Part shown: positions 37,855 to 47,278 of the stretch, piece by piece
How the letters are laid out: the number at the start of each line of letters is the position of its first letter
How positions within the stretch are numbered: the stretch's first letter is position 1
Assembly (NCBI RefSeq): GCF_001658005.1
Contig: NZ_CP015988.1
Span: forward strand, 1 to 64,000
Direction of reading: 5' to 3'
Origin: Sphingobium sp. EP60837
GTDB lineage: Bacteria > Pseudomonadota > Alphaproteobacteria > Sphingomonadales > Sphingomonadaceae
Length of the DNA stretch: 64,000 bases
Program-made: the position numbers and the translations under genes
Notes under the pieces: generated by a model
Seen by the model: the letters and a program-made list of their open reading frames with translations, nothing else
The model's database searches: none
Told to the model about the DNA's origin: nothing

Positions 37855-39219
37855 GTGTCTAATGCGCAGCGGGCAGCATGCCCTTCAGAATCGATGCCGT
37901 TGGCTGAACGTCCAACACGCTTCCGGTGGGTGGTCCTGGCCATCGTCGCTTTCGGCTATTTTCTCGCCTCTGCGGATCGTGCCAACCTGTCGGTGGCGCT
38001 CCCTTATCTGAAGTCCGATTTCGGGCTATCTAATGCCGAGGCAGGGGCTGCAGCCAGCGTTTTTCTGTTTGGCATCGCTGTCATCCAGATCCCAGGCAGC
38101 CTTCTGATCCAGCGGCTGCGTGTGCGCGCCGTGATGGTTCTGGCAATTATGCTTACGTCGGCCGCAACAGTCTTTACCGGCATGGTTTCCTCGGGCACCC
38201 AGCTGTTGGCCGCCCGGCTCCTTTTGGGTGTCGCCGAAGGACCCATCCCCGTTGGCAGTCTGACCACGCTCAATCGCTGGTTTCCGCCGCGTGAGCGGGC
38301 GACAGCCGTTGGTATCTATGTAGCCTCCTTCAAGTTCGCTCCTACTCTCGTTCCACCAATAGCTGCGTTCATCATCATCTGGCTGGGATGGCGCGAAGTC
38401 TTCTATTTCTTCGGCATAGTTGGGCTCCTTGCCGGTGGCTTGTGGATGTTCGTTGCTGACAGCCCGGATCAGAGCAAGAAGGTCAACCAAGCCGAGCTCC
38501 TGCATATTGACCAAGAAGCCGTAAAAGCCGATTCTGGCGAGCGTTCGTCCTGGGACTATCGACCTGTTCTGGATTTCCTCATTCGAGCGCGAAGGTGTGC
38601 GAAGCTCCAATCCAACTTGGAGGCACTACGTTCGATGCACATCTGGGGATGTGCGCTTGCATACTGTCTGATGTCCGGCCTGTCCTACGCGATCCTGACC
38701 TGGGTTCCGACCTATCTGGTTGAGGTCAAGAAGTATAACCTCATGACGGTCGGCTATGTCGCTGCGGCGCCGTGGCTCGGCGCTGTATTTGGCTCCATCA
38801 TCGGTGGTCTGCTCTCCGATCGCGTTTTCGGCGGGCGTCGCAAACCAGTCATGCTAATCACTGCGGGGTCGTCCATTGCAACCATGTATGCTCTGGTGTC
38901 AGCGCCAAATTCTCCGGCCATGCTCGCTATATTGCTGCTGGCCACGGGTTTCCTGCTGACCGTTGGCTACTCGACATTTACCATCTTCCCGATGGGAGTG
39001 GTGAAGAAGGAGGTGGTTCCCTTTGCGGTGTCGATCGTCAGTACGGTCGGTTCGATCGGCGGAGGCACTGCGCCGGTCATAGTGGGCTATATTCTTGATC
39101 ATTCGGGCTGGTCGATGGCCTTCGGCTTTTTGTCGTCCTGCTCCATTCTGGCCTTTATCCTCGTAGCTTCGATCATCGAGCCACTGTCAGACGACGCGCC
39201 CGCCCACGATGTCCCGTAA
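37855..39219 (+). CDS. MFS transporter, anion:cation symporter (ACS)-like, 454 aa
   Basis: Twelve membrane segments are expected. FGYFLASADRANLSVALPYL opens the first pair. The loop 2-3 motif region and LLLGVAEGPIPVGSLTTLNRWFPPRERATAVGI are ACS hallmarks. GGLLSDRVFGGRRKP is the corresponding loop in the second half. ACS members carry carboxylates such as phthalate, glucarate or tartrate. The GTG start at 37855 has GAAGGA seven bases upstream. Genes 39264 and 39658 follow at short spacing and form one transcription unit. The transporter probably takes the acid released in the periplasm into the cell. Confidence 0.9.
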   Translation: MSNAQRAACPSESMPLAERPTRFRWVVLAIVAFGYFLASADRANLSVALPYLKSDFGLSNAEAGAAASVFLFGIAVIQIPGSLLIQRLRVRAVMVLAIMLTSAATVFTGMVSSGTQLLAARLLLGVAEGPIPVGSLTTLNRWFPPRERATAVGIYVASFKFAPTLVPPIAAFIIIWLGWREVFYFFGIVGLLAGGLWMFVADSPDQSKKVNQAELLHIDQEAVKADSGERSSWDYRPVLDFLIRARRCAKLQSNLEALRSMHIWGCALAYCLMSGLSYAILTWVPTYLVEVKKYNLMTVGYVAAAPWLGAVFGSIIGGLLSDRVFGGRRKPVMLITAGSSIATMYALVSAPNSPAMLAILLLATGFLLTVGYSTFTIFPMGVVKKEVVPFAVSIVSTVGSIGGGTAPVIVGYILDHSGWSMAFGFLSSCSILAFILVASIIEPLSDDAPAHDVP

Positions 39220-39263
39220 ATCGTGCCGAGACGTCCAACGGAATTTTAAAAGAAGGATGTGTA

Positions 39264-39614
39264 ATGTCAGATAAGGTCAATCCCGTAGATCAGGCAATTG
39301 CTGATGCACTTCGGGTCTATGATGTCGTGCCGCAGTTCAGTCGGCTGCGCCAAGACGTCCTGATGGGAGACGTCTGGCAACAGCCCGAACTCAGCCCCCG
39401 TGTCCGGAGCATGGTCACTTGCACAGTGCTGGCCGTGCTTGGAAAGATCGAAGATCTGGGCGCTCATTTGCGCAAGGCTGAGGAGAATGGCGTGACTGTA
39501 GAGGAATTGCGCGGGATGATCGTGCAGATTGCCTTCTACGCCGGATGGCCGACCGGGCTGGGCTTCGCGCGCGCGGCGCTGCCGTTTCTCGAAAAGGATG
39601 CAGCTCAGAACTAG
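39264..39614 (+). CDS. Carboxymuconolactone decarboxylase family protein (116 aa)
   Basis: An all-helical AhpD/CMD fold. SPRVRSMVTCTVLAVLGKIEDLGAHLRKAEENGV and EELRGMIVQIAFYAGWPTGLGFA match the family. There is no CxxC pair, so it is of the decarboxylase/lactone-type rather than the AhpD peroxidase type. The conserved histidine is in LGAHL. GAAGGA lies before the ATG. It lies 44 bases after the MFS gene and just before the dehydrogenase. Substrate unknown. Confidence 0.8.
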   Translation: MSDKVNPVDQAIADALRVYDVVPQFSRLRQDVLMGDVWQQPELSPRVRSMVTCTVLAVLGKIEDLGAHLRKAEENGVTVEELRGMIVQIAFYAGWPTGLGFARAALPFLEKDAAQN

Positions 39615-39657
39615 CGTGAGCGTTCCTAGCCATCAATTTCGCAGATTGGAGAGTCAA

Positions 39658-40578
39658 ATGAAAGTCGGATTTATTGGATTAGGCCGGATGGGGAGCGGCA
39701 TGGCGCTCAACCTTCTGAAGACCGGCCATGATTTGACGATTTTTGATACGAATCCTGATGCTGTCGCTGTCTTGACGTCCGCCGGCGCCAAAAGTGCCGC
39801 GTCGGTCGGCGAACTCGCCGGCCAGGTCGATGTGCTGTTTACGTCCCTCCCCGGTCCTCCTGAGGTCGAAGCGGTTGTCCTGGGTGAGGGCGGAGTCGTC
39901 GCTAACATGCGTGAGGGCCTGGTCCTTTTCGAATTGTCGACGAGTTCGAGAGACCTAGCCAAGCGGATTGACGAGGCGATGCGGGCTCACCGCGGGCAAG
40001 CTCTCGACGCGCCAGTCAGTGGCGGCCCGGCTGGCGCAGCTGGTGGTGATCTCGCCTTTTGGGTGGGTGGTGAACGCGCGACATTCGACCGATACGCAAG
40101 CGTTCTCGCGGCCATGGGCGACAAGGCCTGTTACATGGGTCCTGCCGGCACCGGGATCGTGACCAAGCTGGTCAACAACCTGCTGGGACAAATGGCGCTG
40201 TCCTGTATGGCTGAGGTCTTCTCAATGGGCGTGAAAGCCGGCATCGACCCGCTTGATCTGTGGGAGGCCCTGAAGCTTGGCGTGGTGGGCAAGCAGTCCA
40301 TCATTCAAATGCTGGTGAAGCAATTCTTGCCTGGGAACTACGACGAGCCCGCCTTCGCCATGAAGCTGGGCCACAAGGATGTAGCCTTGGCGACTGGAAT
40401 GGCGCGGGAACTGGGCGTTCCGATGCGCCTTTCGAACCTGGTCATGGAGGAAATGACGGAGGCTCTGGCGCGTGGCTGGGGAGACCGGGATACCCGCGTG
40501 CATATGTCGCTGCAGTTGGAACGAGCGGGGGTTCAGATCGCGGTGGACCCTGATCGACTGGCATGCGCGATCCCTTAG
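39658..40578 (+). CDS. NAD(P)-dependent beta-hydroxyacid dehydrogenase (3-hydroxyisobutyrate dehydrogenase family), 306 aa
   Basis: It oxidises or reduces a beta-hydroxyacid/semialdehyde pair. The nucleotide-binding GLGRMG motif (7-12) is at the start. DAPVSGGPAGA (118-128) holds the substrate serine and glycines. K170 in VTKLVNN is the catalytic lysine. The ATG at 39658 is preferred, with GGAGAG upstream. The longer frame overlaps the previous gene. Relatives include tartronate semialdehyde reductase and 3-hydroxyisobutyrate dehydrogenase. The actual acid cannot be told. It is the last gene before the IS256 insertion. Confidence 0.9.
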   Translation: MKVGFIGLGRMGSGMALNLLKTGHDLTIFDTNPDAVAVLTSAGAKSAASVGELAGQVDVLFTSLPGPPEVEAVVLGEGGVVANMREGLVLFELSTSSRDLAKRIDEAMRAHRGQALDAPVSGGPAGAAGGDLAFWVGGERATFDRYASVLAAMGDKACYMGPAGTGIVTKLVNNLLGQMALSCMAEVFSMGVKAGIDPLDLWEALKLGVVGKQSIIQMLVKQFLPGNYDEPAFAMKLGHKDVALATGMARELGVPMRLSNLVMEEMTEALARGWGDRDTRVHMSLQLERAGVQIAVDPDRLACAIP

Positions 40579-40690
40579 ATCCGTGGCGCTCCCACCGGCG
40601 GATCACCTTGCAGTGCCGCTGGCGGGAGCTCTTCATTGTAGTGGGTAGTCGCGGCAGTGCAATCAGCCGAGATACCGATAGAAGGAGCGC

Positions 40691-40719
40691 ATGATCGTTT
40701 CCCAAATATTGCGGGTTCA
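40691..40719 (+). pseudogene. 5' end of an SDR-like gene cut by IS256
   Basis: A GAAGGAGCGC ribosome-binding site and ATG (40691) open the frame MIVSQILRV. Removing the IS256 (40720-44725) and one copy of the CGGGTTCA duplication joins this frame without a break to the SDR relic at 44734. Confidence 0.6.
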
Positions 40720-40760
40720 GGGACTGTCAGGAATTTCGTGTGCGGCGAGGCGGTTGACCA

Positions 40761-41170
40761 TCAGGCCGTCATGGCCCTGATGAAGCGTTCGCCGAAGAGA
40801 ACGGCAAATTGAGCCTTCGCCATGTTCCACTCGCGCGGCGGCATTTTCCACTCTTTTTCCGATCGGTTCAAGATCAGATAGAGCAGCTTGGTGGCCGCCT
40901 CGTCATTGGGGAAATGGCACCGCGCACGAACAGCGCGACGAAGCTTGGAGTTCAAGGCCTCGATGGCATTGGTGGTGTAGACGATTCGCCTGACTTCGTC
41001 GGGGAAGGCGAAAAATGGGATGACTTCGGGCCATGCCCGACGCCAGCTCTGGCCGATGGCAGGATAGCGCTGCCCCCAGAAGCTCGCTTCGAAGGCCGTC
41101 AGCGCTTCCTCGGCGGCTACGGCATCGACAGCACGGTAGATGGCCTTCAGGGCCGTTCCGAGCGCCTTAT
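40761..41170 (-). pseudogene. IS256 transposase 3' part
   Basis: This encodes ALKAIYRAVDAVAAEEALTAFEASFWG...IVYTTNAIEALNSKLRRAVRARCHFPN to FIRAMTA. It is cut from its 5' part by the IS630. Confidence 0.88.
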
Positions 41171-42335
41171 ACCAAGGCGCATTGATCAGAACCCATGAGC
41201 CCATGAGCGCAGGCCGAGGGACATGATGCGCCAAGGCTGCTCGACGAGCTGGTTCCAGGCGAAGCAGCAGTGTTCGACTATGTCGTCATAAGATTTGAAG
41301 ATGCGGTTCGACAGCCAGTTGTCGCGCATGAACTGCCAAACGTTCTCGACTGGGTTGAGTTCGGGGCACCGGGGCGGCAGCGGCATCAGCGTGATGTTGG
41401 GAGGCACGATCAACTCAGCTGATCCGTGCCATCCGGCCTGATCGAGCAGCAGGACGGCATGTGCACCCGGTGCTATGTGGAAGGCGATCTCCTGGAGATG
41501 CATGCTCATTGCCTGGCTGTTGCATCTGGGCATGACGACGCCAGCGGCCTTGCCTTCAGCGGGACAGATCGCGCCGAACAACCATGCAGAGGACCGCCGC
41601 TGATCCTTGGGTGCCGAGGGTCGAGTGCCGCGCCTGGCCCAGCGTCGGGTGAGTTTAGTCTGCTGACCGACGCGGGCCTCGTCCTGCCACCACAGCTCTA
41701 CCGGCGTTCCTCTCGGGAGCTTCCGCCTGATCTGCGCCAGACGGGAGGCAAAGCTTTTTTAAAATCGGCAATGTCGTCAGGCTTCTGACCACGATGGCGC
41801 GGGCGCGCCGAGAGCTTGCGGTAGCCCATTGCACGCAACTCGCGTCCGAGTGTGTGGCGCGTGACAGAGAGCGCGAACTCTTCCCTGATCCACTGCGCCA
41901 GATCGACAAGCCGCCAGCGCACTACACCGTGCGCCGCAGGGATCGGTCCCGCCTCGACCACCGCCGCTAGCCGGCTGCGCTGCTCCTCGTTCAGGATAGA
42001 GGACCGGCCCCGCGCCTTGCGCGTGGCCAGGCCATCAGGGCCGCCCTCGTTGAACCGCATAACCCAGTCGCGCACGATTTGTAGCGTCACGCCGGCAAAC
42101 TTCGCCGCTTCGCTTCGGCTTCCGCCGTCCAGGATCACCGCAATGGCGAGGAGGCGACGGACTTGATCCGCGTCTCCACTTCGCCGCGCCGCCCCACGCA
42201 AATCCGCCGATGTGTAGTCAGATCGAACACCAACCGCTGCTGCCATCACAAGCCTCCTCGTGCTTGCAACATCGAATCAGAATTTTAGCAGCTTGGGAAT
42301 CCCGTACGTGAGTCAGCCTCAGCGCGCCTTGGTAT
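41170..42335 (-). mobile_element. IS630-family element inside IS256 copy 2
   Basis: Inverted repeats TACCAAGGCGC (41170-41180) and GCGCCTTGGTA (42324-42334) mark the ends. The target has a duplicated TA, as this family requires. The interrupted IS256 sequence (GGAAAGACCG | AAGGCGCTCGG) is continuous across it. Confidence 0.88.
41186..42249 (-). CDS. IS630-family transposase in two frames (programmed frameshift)
   Basis: Frame A (41698-42249, 183 aa) has the helix-turn-helix regions RSGDADQVRRLLAIAVILDGGSRSEAAKFAGVTLQIVRDWVMRFN. The DDE part continues in frame B through RVGQQTKLTRRW to LLLDQAGWHGSAEL, NPVENVWQFMRDNW and ends at 41186. The frames meet at a T6 run (41755-41760, A6 on the coding strand), a usual slippage site. 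Probably functional by frameshift. Confidence 0.85.
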
Positions 42336-42387
42336 TACGGTCTTTCCACGCCACGAAATCCATCGAGTTCCGCAGCAGATGGACGAT

Positions 42388-43898
42388 GGGGTCGTTGAAA
42401 AAGCTGGTTGTTGGCGTGGTGTAGTGCGCCAAGCCGTGTCGATTGCGTTTTTTGGCTGGAGCGACGAGTTTTTAGCTGAAAACCGGCTGTTTGACATCGC
42501 TGCGGGGGTATTGCCTGGCGATGATGTCCAAAAGGACGGCAATAAGAGCGGTCGCGAGCCGCTTGAGATTGATTGCCGCTGCGGTGAGGAACGCTTGGAT
42601 ACGCATGTTGTCGAGGCCGCGCCGGACTGCACGGGACAGGCCATGCCATGTCTTCGCTTCGCCGTGGACGCCCTCCACTCTCCAGCGGTGTCGCTGATAG
42701 AGTCGCTGTTCGCGATTGCCCCATGCGAGGCGCTTGCGTCGAGCCCTGAGCAGCGAAGGGTGATTGACGTTGAACACGACCACGCGTGAATAACGTGAAG
42801 GGCTGACACAGCGCGACCGCAACGGACAGGCCCGGCAATCCCGGCTGCTCGCATGAAAATATTGGAAGCCGCGATGTGGCTTTCCCTTTGGCCGAAGGAT
42901 TTTGCCCCGCGGACAACGCGCGACGTTATGCCGGGGATCGAACTTGAACCGGCGCGTCGGAATAACCTTGCCCGGTCGCTGCTCGGCCTTGGCCGGCACG
43001 ATGGCTTCGATGTCTCGATCTTCGAGCGCCCTGAAGACTTTCGCGTAGGCGTAGCCGGCATCCATTGTCGCGATGTCAATCGGCCGTCCGGTCGTCCCGA
43101 CAATGGCGTCGAGGCGTGCGGCGACAGCCATTCCCTCGTTCTCCTCGCCAGTTACGACCTCTACGTCGACGACAACGCTGGCGGCGTCGTCAGCGGCTGT
43201 GTGCTGCTTATAAGCGGGCTCAAGCCGCCGATTGCGGCCATTGGTCGCCATGCTCGCATCAGGATCGGTCACGCAGACCTTCTTGAACTTGCCGCTCTGC
43301 CGGCTGTCGCGCAGGCCCTCATCGACATTGGCTTCGGCGACCGCGTCGACATGGCGCACGGCGAGAGAATCCCAACTGACATGCGCTCGAATTAGTGAGG
43401 CGTCGATATGAACGACCTCGCCAGTGGCAATCCTGGCGGCGACACAGGCCTGGACCGTGCGCTCGAATATCCGGCGAAAGCGCTCGGCTCCCCAGCGCTG
43501 ACGAATGCGCGTCAGCGAGGAATGATCGGGTAGCGGCTCATGCACGCCGTAACCCACGAACCAGCGGATCGCGATGTTGACCGCCGCCTCTCGCATCAAG
43601 CGCCGATCATGGACGATGCCGAGCAGGAAGCCAGCCAACATCAAGCGCACCGCGACTTCGGGGTCGATGCCTGGTCGCCCATTGTCGGTAGAGTAGAGCT
43701 CCGCGATCTCGGCGCGGAGCCACGAAAGATCGAGCACGGCATCAACCCGCACCAACACATGATCACTCGGGATGAGTTGACGCAACGATCCCGAAATGAA
43801 CAACTCAAGTTGATCCCGTTCTTTGCGCCCCAGCATGGATCCCTCCAAAGCCTTGTTGACCGAGTGAATCATAGTGACAGGGCTTTTTCAACGACCCC
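42388..43898 (-). mobile_element. IS1182-family element, 1,511 bp
   Basis: The inverted repeats are GGGGTCGTTGAAAAAGC and its reverse complement. The target duplication ACGAT (42383-42387, 43899-43903) is perfect and lies within the IS256 transposase. Confidence 0.92.
42472..43836 (-). CDS. IS1182-family transposase (454 aa)
   Basis: This is a DDE transposase with DUF772-like N-terminus (FISGSLRQLIPSDHVLVRVD, then SLTRIRQRWGAERFRRIFE) and DDE half with VHIDASLIRAHV, TMDAGYAYAKVFRAL and RVEGVHGEAKTWHGLSRAVRRG. A cysteine cluster CRACPLRSRCVSP is typical. The ATG at 43836 has GGAGGG upstream and is preferred over the 12-codon-longer frame. Intact. Confidence 0.92.
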   Translation of the reverse strand: MLGRKERDQLELFISGSLRQLIPSDHVLVRVDAVLDLSWLRAEIAELYSTDNGRPGIDPEVAVRLMLAGFLLGIVHDRRLMREAAVNIAIRWFVGYGVHEPLPDHSSLTRIRQRWGAERFRRIFERTVQACVAARIATGEVVHIDASLIRAHVSWDSLAVRHVDAVAEANVDEGLRDSRQSGKFKKVCVTDPDASMATNGRNRRLEPAYKQHTAADDAASVVVDVEVVTGEENEGMAVAARLDAIVGTTGRPIDIATMDAGYAYAKVFRALEDRDIEAIVPAKAEQRPGKVIPTRRFKFDPRHNVARCPRGKILRPKGKPHRGFQYFHASSRDCRACPLRSRCVSPSRYSRVVVFNVNHPSLLRARRKRLAWGNREQRLYQRHRWRVEGVHGEAKTWHGLSRAVRRGLDNMRIQAFLTAAAINLKRLATALIAVLLDIIARQYPRSDVKQPVFS

Positions 43899-44668
43899 AC
43901 GATGCATGTTTGAACCATCGCTTCGGGGAAGACGGCGGTGATGGCGTCGGGAAAACCCTTCAGGCCATCGACGACGGCCAGCATGATATCCTCGACACCG
44001 CGGTTGCGCAGTTCGTTCATGACGCGCAGCCAGAACTTGGCGCCTTCATTCTGCTCCAGCCACAAACCAAGGACCACCTTGGTGCCGTCGGCCATGACGC
44101 CCAGGGCAATATGGATCGCCTTGTTGCGGACCATGCCTTCGTCGCGGATCTTGACCCGGATCGCATCGAAGAAAACCAGCGGATATGCTGAGTCCAGCGG
44201 GCGTTGTTGCCAGGCCGTGACCTCCTCCAGCACAGCGTCCGTGATCGTGCTGATCAGGTCGGGTGAGGCCTCGATGCCGTACAGTTCGCGCAGATGCCCG
44301 GTGATCTCACGGGTACTCATGCCGCGCGCGTACATCGAGATGATCTTGTCATCAAAACCGGGGAAACGGCGCTGATATTTTGCGATCAGCTGCGGATCGA
44401 AACTGCCCGCCCGATCACGCGGCACCTCGATCTCGATCCGTCCCCCGTCGGTCGTCACCGTCTTGCGGCCGTAGCCGTTCCGGCTGTTGGTCCCTTGCTC
44501 CTCCTGGCCAAGATGGTGATCCATCTCCGCATTGAGCGCCCGTTCGGCAAATGCCTTCTTCAATGTATCGAGCAGGCCGCCCTGGCTGAGCGCTGCTGCT
44601 GCGTCAGTGCCGGCCAGCAGTTGGTCGAGAATGTCGTTCGGTATCGAGGGGTCTTTGCGTCGTGACAT
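43899..44668 (-). pseudogene. IS256 transposase 5' part
   Basis: MSRRKDPSIPNDILDQL through the first DDE aspartate region (YPLVFFDAIRVKIRDEG) to DAITAVFPEAMVQTCIV is intact, but IS1182 cuts it. The ATG at 44668 follows AAGGAG, showing the normal start of this IS, which is damaged in copy 1. Confidence 0.9.
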
Positions 44669-44733
44669 ACTGGGTCTCCTTGTTGCCCATTATGCCTCGC
44701 CGCACACGAAATTCCTGACAGTCCCCGGGTTCA

Positions 44734-45340
44734 GGCTGGTCTGGATCCAGATGGGCCAAGCAAACCACCAATGCCACACCCCTGCGACTACGTGGAGTTC
44801 TGCATTCACCTTGGCGTGCAGCAACTGGCAGCTTCCAAATTTGGCACAATGGATATCCTCATCAACAACGCAGGTCTGACGCGCGACATGCGCATCACGA
44901 AAATGGCTGTTGAAGACTGGGAAGTCGTCGTCGACATCACACTATAAGGCGCATCTTCTCTGAACCCGCGCCGTTCTGCCGTATATGATAGAGCAGAACT
45001 GAGGGCGCCTGATCAACCTGTCGTCACGCGCATATCTCCGCAACCGGGCTCAAGCCAATTACCCGACCGCCAGGGCACGCATCATTGGCTTCACGCGCGC
45101 CATGTTCCTGGAGGCTCGCCGCCATTTCATCACCGTCAACGCGGTCGCGCCCGGCATCGTCAACGCTCCGGGCCTATGCCTCGCGCACTGGGAACAGGTT
45201 CGGGAGAATGCCATCAACACTCCCATTCCGTAAATCGGTGAGCCGGAGGACGTTGCTGACGCAGTGCCTTCCTGGCTTCGGCGAACGCCGAATACATGAG
45301 CGGTGACACTGTGCATGTGACCGGTGGATCGCTATTAAGG
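44734..45340 (+). pseudogene. Short-chain dehydrogenase/reductase (FabG-like) relic
   Basis: KFGTMDILINNAGLTRDMRITKMAVEDWEVVVDITL is followed by a stop (44945-44947). In later frames come LINLSSRAYLRN (region of the catalytic Ser), GFTRAMFLEARRHFITVNAVAPGIVNAPG and IGEPEDVADAV. The Tyr-x-x-x-Lys motif reads NYPTARARI, so both catalytic residues are altered. The Rossmann N-terminus is missing. It was the target gene of IS256 copy 2. Confidence 0.75.
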
Positions 45341-45349
45341 AGATCATCC

Positions 45350-45451
45350 ATGACAGAGGCCTTTATCGTTGGCGCAGGGATGACGCCGCTCGGCAAGCAT
45401 TCGGAACAAAGCATCAAGCAAATTTCAGCGCGTAATGACCTGGCCCTATGA
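45350..45451 (+). pseudogene. Thiolase N-terminal fragment (33 codons)
   Basis: MTEAFIVGAGMTPLGKHSEQSIKQISA is the start of a SCP-2-type thiolase. The homology stops near 45431, where it meets an inverted fragment of another thiolase. Confidence 0.55.
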
Positions 45452-45601
45452 CTTCGCCGACCTCGTCAGGCGAGACTCCCGCCTGCGCCAGCGCCGCCAC
45501 GATGCGGTAAGGCCGAGTTCATGCGCGGGCGTGGACCCGAACGCGTCCATGAAGCTCCCGACTGCGGTTTGCTTGGCAGCGGTGATGACGATGTCTGACA
45601 T
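45440..45601 (-). pseudogene. Acetyl-CoA acetyltransferase 5' fragment
   Basis: MSDIVITAAKQTAVGSFMDAFGSTPAHELG, then after a frameshift IVAALAQAGVSPDEVGEVIG, is the N-terminus of an AtoB/PhaA-like thiolase. The rest is missing. It follows the CoA-transferase genes on the same strand, a usual operon for ketone-body or beta-ketoadipate-type breakdown, so the operon lost its third gene. Confidence 0.7.
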
Positions 45602-45661
45602 GTCCTGATCCTAGGGTTGTTCTATTTGCTTTCGCAACTTGCATTCAACGAGAAGGCGTGA

Positions 45662-46300
45662 TCACGCTGCGATGAAGTGAGCCGTAGTCTTAGCGGCGAC
45701 TTCCTCCGCCGTCACGCCCGGCGCGAGTTCGATGAGCTTGAAGGAGCTGTCATGGTCCGGCCGCTGGAACACGCAAAGGTCCGTGACGATCATGTCCACC
45801 ACATTCCTGCCCGTCAGCGGCAGGGTGCAGGCCGGAATGAACTTGGGATCGCCATTTTTGGAGGTGTGTTCCATGACGACGATGATCTTCTTGACGCCCG
45901 CGACCAGGTCCATCGCGCCGCCCATGCCCTTGATCATCTTGCCTGGGATCATCCAGTTGGCGATATCGCCATTTTCCGCGACTTCCATCGCGCCAAGCAC
46001 GGTCAAGTCGATATGCCCGCCACGGATCATGGCGAAGCTGTCGGCGCTGGAGAAATAGACGGTATTCGGCAGCTCGCTGATCGTCTGCTTACCCGCATTG
46101 ATGAGGTCGGCATCCTCCTCGCCCTCATAGGGGAAGGGGCCGATGCCGAGCATGCCGTTTTCCGACTGCAGCGTGACTTCCACCCCGGCCGGGATATGGT
46201 TCGCCACCAGCGTCGGAATACCGATGCCAAGGTTCACGTAGAAGCCGTCCTTCAGCTCCTTCGCCGCCCGCGCGGCCATCTCGTCACGAGTCCAGGGCAT
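45662..46300 (-). CDS. 3-oxoacid CoA-transferase subunit B (212 aa)
   Basis: The B subunit carries the catalytic glutamate: [14 protein letters not shown] with E47. [16 protein letters not shown] and [20 protein letters not shown] are family motifs. Members transfer CoA from succinyl-CoA to acetoacetate or 3-oxoadipate, and the two cannot be told apart here. Its ATG shares one base with the stop of subunit A (TGATG), so the two are coupled. A thiolase fragment lies downstream. Confidence 0.92.
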   Translation of the reverse strand: MPWTRDEMAARAAKELKDGFYVNLGIGIPTLVANHIPAGVEVTLQSENGMLGIGPFPYEGEEDADLINAGKQTISELPNTVYFSSADSFAMIRGGHIDLTVLGAMEVAENGDIANWMIPGKMIKGMGGAMDLVAGVKKIIVVMEHTSKNGDPKFIPACTLPLTGRNVVDMIVTDLCVFQRPDHDSSFKLIELAPGVTAEEVAAKTTAHFIAA

Positions 46301-47010
46301 CAGGCGGTCTCCCTCTGGCGCACAGTGCGGAATTCGATCTTCTTGTCATAGGGCGCGCCGACGATCATGCGCTTCACATAAATGCCGGGCAGATGGATGC
46401 TGTCGGGGTCCAGACTGCCGACCGGCACCACCTCCTCCACCTCTGCCACGCAGATTTTCGCGGCGGTCGCCATCGGCGCGTTGAAGTTTCGCGCGGTCTT
46501 GCGGAAGATCAGGTTGCCGCTCTCGTCAGCCTTCCACCCCTTGATGATGGACAGATCGGCGAAGATGCCGCGCTCCAATATATATTCCTGCCCGTCGAAG
46601 ACCTTGACCTCCTTGCCTTCCGCCACGGCCGTGCCGACGCCCGTCTTGGTGTAGAAGCCCGGAATGCCCGCCCCGCCAGCGCGGCAGCGTTCGGCGAGCG
46701 TGCCTTGAGGCGAAAACTCCACCTCCAGTTCGCCGCTCAGATATTGCCGCTCGAACTCCTTGTTCTCGCCGACATAGGAGGAGATCATCTTCTTGACCTG
46801 CCGGGTGCGCAGCAGCTTGCCCAGCCCCTCGCCGTCGATACCGGCATTGTTCGAAGCGATGGTCAGGTCCTTGACGCCTGAATCGCGGATGGCGTCGATC
46901 AGCCGCTCAGGAATGCCGCACAGGCCGAAACCACCCGCGCAAAGGTGCATGCCGTCGAAAAGAAGACCCTCCAACGCAAATGCTGCATCGAGGTAGATTT
47001 TTCGGGCCAT
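46300..47010 (-). CDS. 3-oxoacid CoA-transferase subunit A (236 aa)
   Basis: The A subunit holds the CoA-binding loop [30 protein letters not shown] and the [27 protein letters not shown] block are family hallmarks. GGAGAGG precedes the ATG at 47010. An upstream TTG overlaps the ribosome-binding site. First gene of a two-gene operon. The upstream 270 bp should hold its promoter. Confidence 0.92.
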   Translation of the reverse strand: MARKIYLDAAFALEGLLFDGMHLCAGGFGLCGIPERLIDAIRDSGVKDLTIASNNAGIDGEGLGKLLRTRQVKKMISSYVGENKEFERQYLSGELEVEFSPQGTLAERCRAGGAGIPGFYTKTGVGTAVAEGKEVKVFDGQEYILERGIFADLSIIKGWKADESGNLIFRKTARNFNAPMATAAKICVAEVEEVVPVGSLDPDSIHLPGIYVKRMIVGAPYDKKIEFRTVRQRETA

Positions 47011-47278
47011 GATCCTCTCCAATGAAAGAACTCAAGAGGCGGAGTGCACGTCAAAAGCACTTTCCCTCGTGGGTTCGTTGTTTTTCCTGTGTCCGCCAAC
47101 GCCAGCACGGACGAGTTGCTATGTTCGAGGGCAGGCGCCCTGTCCTCGTTTCGGCATTGAGCCATTCTCCAATCCGTGACCTTACCGTGTAGGCTCGATC
47201 ACATTCCGGTTTTCGGCTCTCGGCTTCCCATTCTCCTTGAGAGTGCGGCCCCGCGATGCAGGACCCACTAGAGGGTCA

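Larger units (their letters stand above)
40720..44725 (-). mobile_element. IS256-family element, copy 2, containing nested IS630 and IS1182 elements
   Basis: The ends are the same inverted repeats as copy 1. The target duplication CGGGTTCA is perfect (40712-40719 and 44726-44733). Subtracting IS630 (41170-42335) and IS1182 (42388-43898 plus its duplication) leaves about 1.32 kb. The order of events is IS256 first, then the other two. Confidence 0.92.
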
